Assembly: GCF_900099935.1 (NCBI RefSeq)
Contig: NZ_FNEK01000045.1
Span: forward strand, 1-40,826
DNA from: Aliiruegeria lutimaris
GTDB lineage: Bacteria; Pseudomonadota; Alphaproteobacteria; Rhodobacterales; Rhodobacteraceae
DNA length: 40,826 bases
Reading direction: 5' to 3'
The translations under genes and the position numbers were made by a program. Below the pieces are notes generated by a model. It had not been told where the DNA came from, made no database searches, and was given only the letters and a program-made list of their open reading frames with translations. Positions within the stretch are counted from its first letter, which is position 1. Each line of letters starts with the position of its first letter. Positions 1-8,155 of this stretch are shown here, piece by piece.

Positions 1-46
1 GCCAAACCTAGAAAAGCCCCAATAACTCTCTATACAAAAAATACAA

Positions 47-77
47 AAAGCCCCGCCCAAAAAATGGCGGGGCTTTC
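47..77. terminator. Rho-independent terminator hairpin upstream of fdhD
   Basis: An 11-bp perfect stem (AAAGCCCCGCC / GGCGGGGCTTT) encloses an 8-nt A-rich loop. The stem ends in T on the plus strand and is preceded by A runs, so it could act in both directions. It most likely ends a gene lying before the window and separates it from the fdhD operon. Confidence 0.8.
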
Positions 78-167
78 TGTATTCCAAAACGGAAATTTTA
101 GTACAATTCGCTTGCCCCTATCGTTCCTGTGGTTCCATCTTGCGGAACGCGCACAGGAGAACGTGAA

Positions 168-1058
168 TTGGCACGATTGCAGGACCTGCCCGAACTCGAC
201 CTCGCCCCGACTCCGGATGACGAACGTCTGACGGCTTCGGTCCAGGGAACGAACCAGTCCGGTGAGACGACCGAACTTCGCGTCGTGACGGAACGTCCGC
301 TTACGATCTATCTGAACGCGCGGGAAATCGTGACGGCGATGACGATCGGAGACCATCCGGACTTGCTGGCGATCGGCTTCCTCAGGAACCAGGGAATGAT
401 TCCGGAGAATGTGGGCGTCACGGGCGTAGATTACGACGACGATCTCGGCGTGGTCGTGGTACGGACGGACCGGGAGACGGATTTCGAAGAGAAACTGAAG
501 AAGAAAACCCGTACCAGCGGATGCGCCGTGGGCACGGTCTTTGGCGATATGATGGACGGGCTGGAAGGGCTTCGCCTGCCGAAAAGCGAGGTCCGAACCA
601 GCTGGCTCTATACGCTTTCCAACAAGATCAACCGCATTCCATCGCTCTATCTCGAAGCCGGGGCGATTCACGGTACGGTTCTGTGTGTCCAGGATAAGCC
701 ATTGACCTACATTGAAGATGTTGGGCGCCACAATGCCGTGGACAAGGTGGCTGGCTGGATGTTCCTGAATGCGACCGACCCGACGGACAAGATCCTCTAC
801 ACCACCGGGCGCTTGACCTCGGAAATGGTCTTGAAAACCGCCCATATGGGAATTCCCGTTCTTGTCTCCCGATCCGGCTTTACAGCCTGGGGGGTGGAAC
901 TGGCGCGCCAGTTCGGGATGACATTGATCGGAAGACTGCGCGGAAAGCGGTTCATCTGCGTGAGTGGACAGGAACGCGTTGTTTTCGATGCCGACCCCGC
1001 GGATATCGCTGATGAGAACCGGACCCATCGACGCAAGGGCGCCGAGAAGGATGAGTGA
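168..1058 (+). CDS. fdhD: Formate dehydrogenase accessory sulfurtransferase FdhD
   Basis: FdhD passes sulfur from a cysteine desulfurase to the bis-MGD cofactor and is needed for active formate dehydrogenase; it acts in the cytoplasm. The protein is 296 residues from the TTG at 168, which has an AGGAG seven bases upstream. A GTG at 129 is in frame but lacks a ribosome site, so I prefer TTG. The family motif GRHNAVDK lies at about residues 186-193, and the following TTGRLTSEM block is also typical. The mobile loop that usually carries CxxC has only one cysteine here (about C119, in SGCAVG). It heads an overlapping chain fdhD-mobA-mobB-moeA. The assignment is firm; the reduced cysteine loop is an observation, and its effect on activity is unknown. 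Confidence 0.95.
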   Translation: MARLQDLPELDLAPTPDDERLTASVQGTNQSGETTELRVVTERPLTIYLNAREIVTAMTIGDHPDLLAIGFLRNQGMIPENVGVTGVDYDDDLGVVVVRTDRETDFEEKLKKKTRTSGCAVGTVFGDMMDGLEGLRLPKSEVRTSWLYTLSNKINRIPSLYLEAGAIHGTVLCVQDKPLTYIEDVGRHNAVDKVAGWMFLNATDPTDKILYTTGRLTSEMVLKTAHMGIPVLVSRSGFTAWGVELARQFGMTLIGRLRGKRFICVSGQERVVFDADPADIADENRTHRRKGAEKDE

Positions 1059-1680
1059 GGCGGCGAACATAGCGGCGGTGATCCTGGCCGGTGGCCTTGC
1101 CCGGCGAATGGGCGGCGGCGACAAGCCATTGCGGGAAATCGGGAACCGCAAATTGCTGGATATCGTGATCGAACGCCTCGCCCCGCAGGCGTCTCCGATC
1201 GCCCTCAACGCGAACGGTCCGTCGGAGCGGTTCGCGGCATTTGGTCTTCCGGTGATCCCGGACTCCATGCCCGGCTATGTTGGGCCATTGGCCGGCGTGC
1301 TGGCTGGGCTGGATTGGGCGGTGGAACTGGGGGCGAGCCATCTGGTTTCCGTCGCGGCCGACACGCCATTCTTCCCGCGTGACCTGGTCGAACGCTTTCG
1401 TTCCGAAAGGGGGACGGCAGAGATCGTTCTCGCCGCGACTCCGCATCCGTCGAAGGGTCTCTTGCGCCAGCCCACTTTCGGCCTGTGGCCCGTTGCACTG
1501 CGGGAGGATCTTCGCCAAGCGCTTGAAAACGGTGTGCGAAAGGTGGTTCAGTGGACCGATGTCCATGTCACTGCCGAGGTCGTCTTCGATGCGCCCGAAG
1601 GCAGGGACCCGTTTTTCAACGTCAACACGCCGGCGGATCTCGATATTGCCCGGCGTCGCTTCGAAGAGGAAAAAGTTTGA
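1051..1680 (+). CDS. mobA: Molybdenum cofactor guanylyltransferase MobA
   Basis: MobA joins GMP to molybdopterin to make the MGD form of the cofactor used by DMSO-reductase-family enzymes such as the FdhA encoded downstream. The 209-residue protein starts at ATG 1051, overlapping the fdhD stop by 8 bases, with GAGAAGG just upstream. The nucleotidyltransferase signature (VILAGG...RMGGGDK) occupies residues 10-25. An open extension to 964 runs inside fdhD and has no support. The length is close to other bacterial MobA proteins (about 190-210). The TTG of mobB overlaps its stop, so translation is probably coupled. Confidence 0.93.
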   Translation: MSEAANIAAVILAGGLARRMGGGDKPLREIGNRKLLDIVIERLAPQASPIALNANGPSERFAAFGLPVIPDSMPGYVGPLAGVLAGLDWAVELGASHLVSVAADTPFFPRDLVERFRSERGTAEIVLAATPHPSKGLLRQPTFGLWPVALREDLRQALENGVRKVVQWTDVHVTAEVVFDAPEGRDPFFNVNTPADLDIARRRFEEEKV

Positions 1681-2189
1681 AGGTATACGGCGTAACAGGC
1701 TGGAAAAACTCGGGAAAGACCGGCCTCATGGAGCGATTGATCACGGATATGACGGAGTTCGGCCTGCGTGTTTCGACGGTGAAACACGCCCACCACCGTT
1801 TGGACGTGGATCAACCCGGCAAGGATAGCTACCGCCACCGTGCTGCCGGCGCGGAGCAGGTCATGTTGGTAACGCACAAACGTTGGGTGCTCATGGACGA
1901 GTTGCGCGACCATGCCGAGCCGCCGCTGGAAGAGATGCTGGACAAAATGCGTTCCGTGGATCTGGTTCTGATCGAAGGCTACAAGCGGGATCGCCACCCC
2001 AAGATCGAAGCCTGCCGGATGGCGACCCGGCAACGGTTGATCGCGATCGACGACCCGACCATTCAGGCTGTGGCGACGGATTCTCCGGAGGAGGTTCGGG
2101 CGCAATTGACAGATGACCGGCTGATTTTCCATCTGGACGATACGGTGCAAATCGCAGCGTTCATCCGAAAGGAATGTGGTTTCGCATGA
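1677..2189 (+). CDS. mobB: Molybdopterin-guanine dinucleotide biosynthesis protein MobB
   Basis: MobB is a GTP-binding P-loop protein thought to assist MobA. The 170-residue product begins at a TTG (1677) that overlaps the TGA of mobA in a TTGA arrangement, with an AGAGGAA ribosome site before it. The first residues read KVYGVTGWKNSGKT, which holds the Walker A loop at about residues 8-15. The later VDLVLIEGYKR segment is typical of the family. The open frame continues upstream to 1551, but that part is antiparallel-frame noise inside mobA. It sits between mobA and moeA and overlaps moeA by four bases. Confidence 0.92.
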   Translation: MKVYGVTGWKNSGKTGLMERLITDMTEFGLRVSTVKHAHHRLDVDQPGKDSYRHRAAGAEQVMLVTHKRWVLMDELRDHAEPPLEEMLDKMRSVDLVLIEGYKRDRHPKIEACRMATRQRLIAIDDPTIQAVATDSPEEVRAQLTDDRLIFHLDDTVQIAAFIRKECGFA

Positions 2190-3448
2190 TTTCGCCGCCG
2201 AAGCTCCGGAACGATTGCTTCGCGCTTCCGCCGGGAGTGGACTGGATCCCGATGGAGACCGCGCTCTCCACGTTGCGCGACCGTATGACCCCTGTCGTCG
2301 GCCAGCGGGTACTCCCCGTGGATCAGGCGGCGGGCATGGTCCTGGCGGCGCCGGCCCAGGCGCAGCGGAACAATCCACCGGCGGATAATTCGGCGGTGGA
2401 CGGGTTTGGGTTTGCGGGCCCCGTTCCGGACGGTCCGGTTGAAATGGCGCTGGTTGAAGGCCGCGCGGCGGCTGGCGTGCCATATGGCGGTAACGTGCCG
2501 GTGGGAATGGCCATTCGCATTCTGACCGGAGCCATTCTGCCCGAAGGTGTGGATAGCGTCGTGTTGCAGGAAGACGTGGCCCGCGAAGGCGAGCGGATTG
2601 CCTTCAATGGTCCCTTGAAGAAGGGTGCGAACCGCCGGCTTGCCGGCGAAGACGTGCGCGCTGGCCAACCGCTTTTGCCCGCAGGACACCGGTTGCAGCC
2701 ACAGGACATTGGCTTTCTCGTCGCGTCGGGCATTTCGGACGTGACTGTTTTTGAACGGCTTCGGGTCGGCGTGCTGTCGAATGGCGACGAGGTTGTCTCA
2801 GCTGGCGACTCCGCCCCGGAAACACTCGGGCCGGGAGCCATTTTCGACGCGAACCGACCGATGCTGTTGGCGCAGCTGACGCAATGGGGCTTTGAAGCCG
2901 TGGATCTCGGCTGTGCCTCGGATGCGCGCGATGACCTGCGGGGCCGGCTCGACAGGGCAGCGACGGAAGTGGATGCAGTCCTGACATCCGGCGGTGTCTC
3001 CACCGGGGACGAAGACCATGTCTCCGCGCTTCTGCGGGACGAAGGGCAGATTACGTCGTGGAGGATTGCCATCAAGCCGGGGCGCCCGCTGGCGCTCGGG
3101 CTTTGGAAAGGGGTTCCGATTTTCGGCTTGCCGGGAAACCCGGTCGCCGCCTTCGTCTGTACGCTGCTCTTTGCGCGTCCCGCGTTGGAAGTTCTGGCCG
3201 GGGGGCAATGGAGGCAGCCGCAGGGCTTCGACGTGCCGGCGGCGTTCGAGAAACGCAAGAAACCGGGCCGCGCGGAGTTCCTGCGCGCACGTATCGGCTC
3301 GGATGGGCGGGTGGAGGCCTTCTCCAGCGAAGGATCCGGGCGGATTTCTGGGCTCAGCTGGTCTACCGGTCTCGTCGCTTTCGACGAGGCGGAGCGGCAT
3401 GTGACACCCGGCGATCCGGTGCGTTTCCTGCCCTATGCCGGATTCTGA
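2186..3448 (+). CDS. moeA: Molybdopterin molybdenumtransferase MoeA
   Basis: MoeA inserts molybdate (or tungstate) into adenylylated molybdopterin. I chose the ATG at 2186, in an ATGA overlap with mobB and 11 bases after AAAGGA; this gives 420 residues, while ATG 2174 would add four residues but lies on top of the ribosome site. Family features are the early PADNSAVDGF segment, the central substrate domain with VVLQEDV, the SGGVSTGDEDH motif of the MoaB/MogA-like domain, and KPGRPLALG followed by GLPGNPVA. The protein is full length. It ends the fdhD-mobA-mobB-moeA chain, 147 bases before tupB. Confidence 0.95.
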   Translation: MISPPKLRNDCFALPPGVDWIPMETALSTLRDRMTPVVGQRVLPVDQAAGMVLAAPAQAQRNNPPADNSAVDGFGFAGPVPDGPVEMALVEGRAAAGVPYGGNVPVGMAIRILTGAILPEGVDSVVLQEDVAREGERIAFNGPLKKGANRRLAGEDVRAGQPLLPAGHRLQPQDIGFLVASGISDVTVFERLRVGVLSNGDEVVSAGDSAPETLGPGAIFDANRPMLLAQLTQWGFEAVDLGCASDARDDLRGRLDRAATEVDAVLTSGGVSTGDEDHVSALLRDEGQITSWRIAIKPGRPLALGLWKGVPIFGLPGNPVAAFVCTLLFARPALEVLAGGQWRQPQGFDVPAAFEKRKKPGRAEFLRARIGSDGRVEAFSSEGSGRISGLSWSTGLVAFDEAERHVTPGDPVRFLPYAGF

Positions 3449-3535
3449 TTGTCACGCCTCCAAAGCATCTGTTTCGGATCGCGCGGGCGGTCGCTCTCCA
3501 GCTGCTGCGCCATTGGCCTGGATTTTCTCTGGCAT

Positions 3536-3557
3536 CCTGTCGGGTTCTGCCGATAGG
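3536..3557 (+). other. Weak hairpin between moeA and tupB
   Basis: CCTGTCGG pairs with CCGATAGG (one G-T pair) around a 6-nt loop in the 147-base gap between moeA and tupB. No T tract follows, so it is not an obvious terminator. It could be part of a leader of the tungstate operon, but I do not recognise a riboswitch fold. Confidence 0.3.
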
Positions 3558-3595
3558 GTCGCACTAAGGGGTGAGGGCGAGCACGACATTTTTCC

Positions 3596-4300
3596 ATGAA
3601 CGATATATTGCAAGGGCTTCTTGAAGCCGGCCGCTTGGTCGTAACGCTCGATCCCGATCTGATTGAAATCTCGATACGTTCACTGGAAGTGACCCTGAGC
3701 GCTGTGCTGATTTCCTCGCTGCTCGGGATCCCCTTTGGCGCCTGGCTGGCGGTGAAACGGTTTCGCCACAGGCGTGCGGCGATTGCGGTTCTGAACGCGT
3801 TGATGGGGCTTCCGCCGGTCGTAGTGGGGTTGGTTGTCTACCTGATGTTGTCGCGCTCCGGGCCCTTTGGGGTGTTCGGCCTGCTGTTCACGCCGGCGGC
3901 GATGATCATTGCTCAGGTGATCATACTGACCCCGCTCATTGCGTCGATTGCCCATCAGGCGATGCGTGAGATGTGGGCGGAGTACCACGACCTGCTGATT
4001 TCGCTCAACACAACCCGGTGGCAGCGGATCAAGGCGCTGGTCTGGGACGGGCGGCGCGCGCTGCTGACGGCGTCGCTGGCCGGGTTCGGGCGTGGCATTG
4101 GCGAGGTGGGGGCGATCATGATCGTCGGCGGCAATATCGACAACGCGACGCGGGTTTTGACGACGGCCATTGCACTGGAGACCGGCAAGGGCGATTTCGC
4201 TCTCGCCCTCGGGCTCGGCTTCGTGCTTATCGGGCTGGCAATTGCCGTCAACTGGCTGATCCATATCCTGTCGCGCACGGAGGTGAGCGGCCAATGGTGA
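3596..4300 (+). CDS. tupB: Tungstate ABC transporter permease TupB
   Basis: This is the membrane permease of a TupABC-type tungstate importer. The 234-residue protein has about five or six hydrophobic segments, including LSAVLISSLLGIPFGAWLAV near the start and a C-terminal FALALGLGFVLIGLAIAV. The EA-type cytoplasmic loop is GFGRGIGEVGAIMIVGGN (about residues 164-180), typical of tungstate/molybdate permeases. No strong ribosome site precedes ATG 3596. The gene overlaps tupC by 7 bases. Placed directly after cofactor genes and near fdh, it suggests that tungsten supply serves the formate dehydrogenase. A molybdate role is possible, but the set tupB-tupC-tupA and the sequence favour tungstate. 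Confidence 0.9.
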   Translation: MNDILQGLLEAGRLVVTLDPDLIEISIRSLEVTLSAVLISSLLGIPFGAWLAVKRFRHRRAAIAVLNALMGLPPVVVGLVVYLMLSRSGPFGVFGLLFTPAAMIIAQVIILTPLIASIAHQAMREMWAEYHDLLISLNTTRWQRIKALVWDGRRALLTASLAGFGRGIGEVGAIMIVGGNIDNATRVLTTAIALETGKGDFALALGLGFVLIGLAIAVNWLIHILSRTEVSGQW

Positions 4301-5013
4301 CGCAGACCATCCTGCCGCTCCGGCTCCGAGATGCGCGTGTACGCAAGAACGGGCGGGTCATTGTCGGGCCGGTTGACTACGAATTGCCGGCGGACGGTTT
4401 CACGATCGTGATTGGCCCGAACGGTGCCGGCAAGACGACGCTCCTGCGCATGATGCATGGCATGGAGCGACTCGCCTCCGGGGCGGTCGAATGGCAGGTG
4501 GCGGAGAAACGGGCACGTGAGCGGCAGGCGTTCGTGTTCCAGATCCCGGTCATGATGCGCCGCAACGTGTTGGAGAACGTCGCCTATCCGATGCAATTGC
4601 ATGGCAGTTCGCGGAAACAGGCGCGGGCCGAGGCGGCGCGCTGGCTTGAGCTGATCGGTTTGGCCGAGGCGGCCGAGCGCCCGGCGCCCGTTCTGTCAGG
4701 TGGAGAGCGGCAGAAGCTTGCACTGGCGCGCGCCTTGATCCGCAAGCCGGAGATCCTGTTCCTGGACGAGCCCTGCGCCAGTCTTGATGGACGGGCCATG
4801 CGCGAAATCGAGGCGGTGCTCCAGAGCGCGCATTCGGAGGGAACACGGATCGTGATGTCCACACATGACATGGGGCAGGCGCGGCGGCTGGCCAGCGATG
4901 TCCTGTTCGTTCATCGCGGTCGGATCCATGAGGACGGCCCGGCTGCACGTTTTTTTGAGCATCCACAAACGCCCGAAGCACGGGCATTTCTGCAGGGAGA
5001 TATCGTGGAATGA
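4294..5013 (+). CDS. tupC: Tungstate ABC transporter ATP-binding protein TupC
   Basis: This ATPase powers the TupB permease. The ATG at 4294 follows a strong GGAGGTGAG site inside the end of tupB and gives 239 residues. Walker A is GPNGAGKTT (41-49), the Q-loop glutamine is about Q83, the signature is LSGGERQ (134-140), Walker B is ILFLDEP (154-160) and the switch histidine is H191. No extra regulatory C-terminal domain is present, unlike ModC with its molbindin domain, which fits TupC. Its stop overlaps the tupA start (ATGA), so tupBCA is one coupled unit. Confidence 0.92.
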   Translation: MVTQTILPLRLRDARVRKNGRVIVGPVDYELPADGFTIVIGPNGAGKTTLLRMMHGMERLASGAVEWQVAEKRARERQAFVFQIPVMMRRNVLENVAYPMQLHGSSRKQARAEAARWLELIGLAEAAERPAPVLSGGERQKLALARALIRKPEILFLDEPCASLDGRAMREIEAVLQSAHSEGTRIVMSTHDMGQARRLASDVLFVHRGRIHEDGPAARFFEHPQTPEARAFLQGDIVE

Positions 5014-5819
5014 AAAAGCTGTTCTTGAGTGCCATGTTGATGGCCTTTGCCGCCGGGGCAGCCGGAGCCGACGTTATGAAGATGGCGGTCACGACTTCCT
5101 TTCACAATTCCGGCCTGTCGGAGATCCTGTTGCCCGAGATCAAGGCAGATCTGGATCTTGAGGTGCAATTGCTCGTTGTCGGCACCGGCCAGGCGATCCG
5201 GCTGGGCGAGGCGGGCGATGTCGATGCGATCCTGGTGCATTCGCGCCCGGCTGAAGAGAGGTTCCTGGCAGAGGGCTACGGCACGCACCGCACCGAGATC
5301 ATGTATAACGATTTCGTCCTGATCGGTCCGGCGGACGATCCGGCGGGGATTGCCGATGCCGGGAGCGCGACCGCGGCACTGGTGGCGATCTCGGAGCAGA
5401 AAATTCCCTTTGTCAGCCGTGGTGACGATAGCGGGACGCACAAGATGGAGCTGTCGCTTTGGGACGGGGCCGGTGTGGGCGAGGACGTGCGCCAGGTCGA
5501 ATGGTACAAGCAAGCCGGATCAGGCATGGGCGCGACGCTGAACACGGCGAGCGGGTTGAATGCCTACGTGATGTCTGACCGGGCGAGCTGGCTGAAATTC
5601 GGCAACAAGGGCGATCTGGAGCTGCTCTTTGCCGGTGATCCGGTGCTGTTCAACCAATATGCCTATCTGCCGGTGAACCCGGAGAAGCACCCCCATGTGA
5701 AGGCGGATCTGGCCGGGAAGCTGGAAGCCTGGCTGGTCTCGGACCGGGCAAAGGCGCTGATTGACGGTTATCGGCTGGAAGGGGAGCAGCTCTTTACCTT
5801 TAACGCGGGCCAGAACTGA
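5010..5819 (+). CDS. tupA: Tungstate-binding periplasmic protein TupA
   Basis: This is the substrate-binding component of the tungstate importer. A Sec signal peptide covers about residues 1-20 (KKLFLSAMLMAFAAGAAGA). The mature protein begins with the family block TTSFHNSGLSEILLP, the oxyanion-binding region that reads TTTST-DSGL in many TupA proteins; here several of those hydroxyl residues are replaced. Other family segments are YNDFVLIGP and FVSRGDDSGTHKME. The total of 269 residues is usual. The ATGA overlap with tupC gives the start. Tungstate rather than molybdate is inferred from the family, and the altered first motif leaves some doubt about ligand preference. Confidence 0.88.
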   Translation: MKKLFLSAMLMAFAAGAAGADVMKMAVTTSFHNSGLSEILLPEIKADLDLEVQLLVVGTGQAIRLGEAGDVDAILVHSRPAEERFLAEGYGTHRTEIMYNDFVLIGPADDPAGIADAGSATAALVAISEQKIPFVSRGDDSGTHKMELSLWDGAGVGEDVRQVEWYKQAGSGMGATLNTASGLNAYVMSDRASWLKFGNKGDLELLFAGDPVLFNQYAYLPVNPEKHPHVKADLAGKLEAWLVSDRAKALIDGYRLEGEQLFTFNAGQN

Positions 5820-5828
5820 GGCCGGTGC

Positions 5829-5872
5829 GGGGGGCTGTCTGCCCCCCAAGCCTCCCGGCGAGGCCGGGAGGC
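5829..5872. terminator. Double hairpin between convergent tupA and the DUF6505 gene
   Basis: Two perfect stems stand side by side: GGGGGGC/GCCCCCC with a 5-nt loop (5829-5847), and GCCTCCCGGC/GCCGGGAGGC with a 3-nt loop (5850-5872). The tail CCCCCCGAGGATGTATTT resembles the tails of the elements near 21.1 kb and 29.1 kb. It fills the 91-base space between two genes that end toward each other, so a bidirectional terminator is the likely role. Confidence 0.7.
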
Positions 5873-5910
5873 GCCCCCCGAGGATGTATTTCGAAATAGG
5901 AAGGCGTGGC

Positions 5911-6390
5911 CTATTCGTCCGGCGTGATATGCACGGCGAATTGATCGAGGCTGGCCTCTTCACTTTTGATCGACCGGAATTGCTCGCGGATACCGGCCTC
6001 GGTGAGGCTGCGGGCGACGGTGAGCAGGGTGTTTGGGGCGTGCTCCTCGCAGAGATCGATCATCTGGGCGAGCTCTTCCTTCGCGACGGGCAGGGCGGCG
6101 TCGAGGGAAGGGGCGCCGTAGAGATCGACGAAATGCCGGGCGAGAGTGCGTTCGAGCGTTGCGAGTTCGTCCGGTTCGATCCGGGCTACGGCGACGAAGG
6201 TCACTCGGCCGAAAGTTTCGCAGCCGAGCCAGCCATTGGCGAAGGCCTGGCGCGGCTTGCCGGTGAGGTCGGCCTCGGTCCAGTTGGAAAACTCGAAACC
6301 GCCGCTCAGGCACCATTCGCCGGTGCGGGCCGGGTTTGCGAAGACCTGCATGTCGCTTTCGTCGAGATGGATGGCGCGTGCCAGTTTCAT
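5911..6390 (-). CDS. DUF6505-like protein of the formate dehydrogenase locus
   Basis: A 159-residue soluble protein of unknown function. The start is ATG at 6390 (reading MKLARAIHLDESD), after AGGA, and it overlaps the upstream ligase-like gene by four bases. The middle segment RQAFANGWLGCETFGRVTFV looks strongly conserved, and I associate it with the DUF6505 family found beside fdh genes in Rhodobacterales; this is memory of the family, not a search. There is no signal peptide, membrane segment or metal motif. It is the last gene of the leftward operon mrp-ligase-like-DUF6505. A role in maturing the dehydrogenase is inferred only from position. Confidence 0.75.
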   Translation of the reverse strand: MKLARAIHLDESDMQVFANPARTGEWCLSGGFEFSNWTEADLTGKPRQAFANGWLGCETFGRVTFVAVARIEPDELATLERTLARHFVDLYGAPSLDAALPVAKEELAQMIDLCEEHAPNTLLTVARSLTEAGIREQFRSIKSEEASLDQFAVHITPDE

Positions 6391-7097
6391 GTCCTGTTCT
6401 CCCCTTCCAGGATCGTGCTGAGCGGCAGGACATGGGTTGAATCGTCCGTTCGGAGCAGCATGCCGAAATCTTCGTCCGTCCCGAGAAATCTGCCGGAAAG
6501 CGCCCCGCGCGTCACGTCTTCGCCGATGCCGTCCGCGATGCCCTGCCATTGAGCATGCAGCGGGCGATTGCCGTCCTCTTCCAGCGTGTTGAGCCAGACA
6601 AGCGTGTGGCGGACCCAAGCCTCCAAGAGGCGTAGCGGTTCGACCTCGGCGCAGCCTTCGTCGATGAGGCTGGTTGTCTCATGCGATGGATCGCCGGTAG
6701 GCAGCAGCAGGATTTCGAGGCCGACCACGAGCCAATCGGGGTGCGCGGCGGGGGCCGCGGTGGAAGCCGCCGCGCGTAGGCGCCCGCATCCCGCGCCATT
6801 GACGCGAATGCCACCATCCCACGCCAGGTGCACGGCGACCTCCGGCGGGGCGAGCGCGCCAAGCGCGTTCTGGAAGCCGACACCGCAGGCGATGAAGGCG
6901 GACATGGCCTGTTCCAGGGGCATTTCGGGGGCCAGAACGATGGCCGCCTTGAGCGTGTCGGCGCCGATATTGTAGGCCACGAGACCGGAGTCGCAGCCCA
7001 GCAGCGCCTGAGCACAGGCCTTGGCGAACGGGTCGGTCGCGCCACTGACCGGGTGGCCGTGAAAGAGCGGCGGAAAGACGGGAAGGTCGGGCGTCAC
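6387..7097 (-). CDS. Biotin/lipoate protein ligase-fold protein with C-terminal DUF4444-like domain
   Basis: A 236-residue protein starting at GTG 7097 (GTGA overlap with the mrp stop, GGAGG five bases upstream). The N-terminal two thirds resembles the BPL/LplA/LipB catalytic fold; the diagnostic strand pair is LAWDGGIRVNGAGCGRLR (about residues 91-108). In true biotin ligases this region reads KWPND...(R/K)K-xxG, with the second lysine catalytic; here both lysine positions are non-lysine. The C-terminus (SGRFLGTDEDFGMLLR, about 201-216) matches the small DUF4444-type domain. A longer open frame to 7526 runs antisense-like through mrp and is rejected. It may bind an acyl or cofactor ligand without ligating it; real function unknown. 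Confidence 0.75.
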   Translation of the reverse strand: MTPDLPVFPPLFHGHPVSGATDPFAKACAQALLGCDSGLVAYNIGADTLKAAIVLAPEMPLEQAMSAFIACGVGFQNALGALAPPEVAVHLAWDGGIRVNGAGCGRLRAAASTAAPAAHPDWLVVGLEILLLPTGDPSHETTSLIDEGCAEVEPLRLLEAWVRHTLVWLNTLEEDGNRPLHAQWQGIADGIGEDVTRGALSGRFLGTDEDFGMLLRTDDSTHVLPLSTILEGENRT

Positions 7098-8155
7098 GCG
7101 TTGCCTCCGTCGATCAGGCTGCGCGCGACTGCTCGGAAGGCCATGGATTGCGGCGCGGTCGGGTTGGAGGCGACTATGGGAGCGCCGCCATCGGCAGCCA
7201 TGCGAATATCCATTGATAGCGGGATCTCGGCCAGCAGCGGCACGCCGAGCTTCTCGGCCTCCGCCCGCACGCCGCCATGGCCGAAGACATGTTCCTCGTG
7301 GCCGCATTGCGAGCAGATATGGGTGGACATGTTTTCGATCATGCCAACGATTTTCACGTTCAGTTTGTTGAACATGTCGATCCCCTTGCGGGCGTCGAGC
7401 AAGGCGATGTCCTGCGGGGTGGAGACGATCACGGCGCCGGTCACATGGGCCTTTTGTGCGAGCGTCATCTGTACGTCGCCGGTGCCGGGCGGAAGATCCA
7501 CGATCAGCACGTCGAGCGCGCCCCATTGCACCTGCGTCAGCATCTGTTGCAGCGCACCCATCAGCATCGGGCCGCGCCAGACAACTGCCTCGTCCTCCTG
7601 TGTCATCAGCCCGAGCGACATCATGGTCACGCCATGGTTGCGCATCGGCAGGATCGTCTTGCCATCGGGCGAGGAGGGGCGGCCGGAGACGCCCAGCATG
7701 CGCGGTTGCGAGGGGCCGTAGACATCGGCGTCCAGCAGGCCCACGCGGCGCCCCTCGGCGGCGAGCGCCACGGCGAGGTTTGCGGCGACCGTGGATTTGC
7801 CGACGCCGCCCTTGCCGGAGGCGACGGCGATGATGCGCTCGATGCCGGGGATCTTCTGCGGCCCTTTGGGCTCCGCGGGGCGCTGCGGTTTCAGGTCTGG
7901 TGGCGCGGAGGCGGAGTGGGCCGTCATCACCGCCGAGACCTGCCCGACGCCGTCCAGCGCTTTCAGCGCGGCCTCGGCCTCGGCCCTGACCACTTCCATC
8001 GCCTTCGCGCTTTCGGGAGCGACCTCCAGGACGAAGCGAATATATCCCTGCTCGACATTCAGTGCCCGCACGGCTCCGGCCGACACGATGTCCGCCCCGC
8101 CGGGGAGCGAGAACTTCCGCAATACTTCCAGAACCGCCTCGCGGGAAATGGTCAT
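7094..8155 (-). CDS. Mrp/NBP35-family Fe-S carrier ATPase (ApbC-like)
   Basis: A 353-residue P-loop ATPase that in related proteins holds a bridging [4Fe-4S] cluster and passes it to apoproteins. The N-terminal MIP18/DUF59-like domain spans about residues 1-80 (MTISREAVLEVLRK at the start). The deviant Walker A is GKGGVGKST (114-122), a switch segment LLDADVYGPSQPRMLG follows, and the cluster CxxC is C281/C284 in HICSQCGHEEHVFG. I start at ATG 8155; the open frame reaches 8203 without a better site. It heads the operon with the ligase-like and DUF6505 genes, divergent from a cytochrome. Serving the Fe-S-rich formate dehydrogenase is a reasonable inference, but housekeeping use cannot be excluded. 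Confidence 0.92.
   Translation of the reverse strand: MTISREAVLEVLRKFSLPGGADIVSAGAVRALNVEQGYIRFVLEVAPESAKAMEVVRAEAEAALKALDGVGQVSAVMTAHSASAPPDLKPQRPAEPKGPQKIPGIERIIAVASGKGGVGKSTVAANLAVALAAEGRRVGLLDADVYGPSQPRMLGVSGRPSSPDGKTILPMRNHGVTMMSLGLMTQEDEAVVWRGPMLMGALQQMLTQVQWGALDVLIVDLPPGTGDVQMTLAQKAHVTGAVIVSTPQDIALLDARKGIDMFNKLNVKIVGMIENMSTHICSQCGHEEHVFGHGGVRAEAEKLGVPLLAEIPLSMDIRMAADGGAPIVASNPTAPQSMAFRAVARSLIDGGNA

Noticed and set aside
3449-3595. A molybdenum-cofactor riboswitch before tupB
   Set aside because: Only one short imperfect hairpin is visible; the multi-stem Moco fold is not recognisable.
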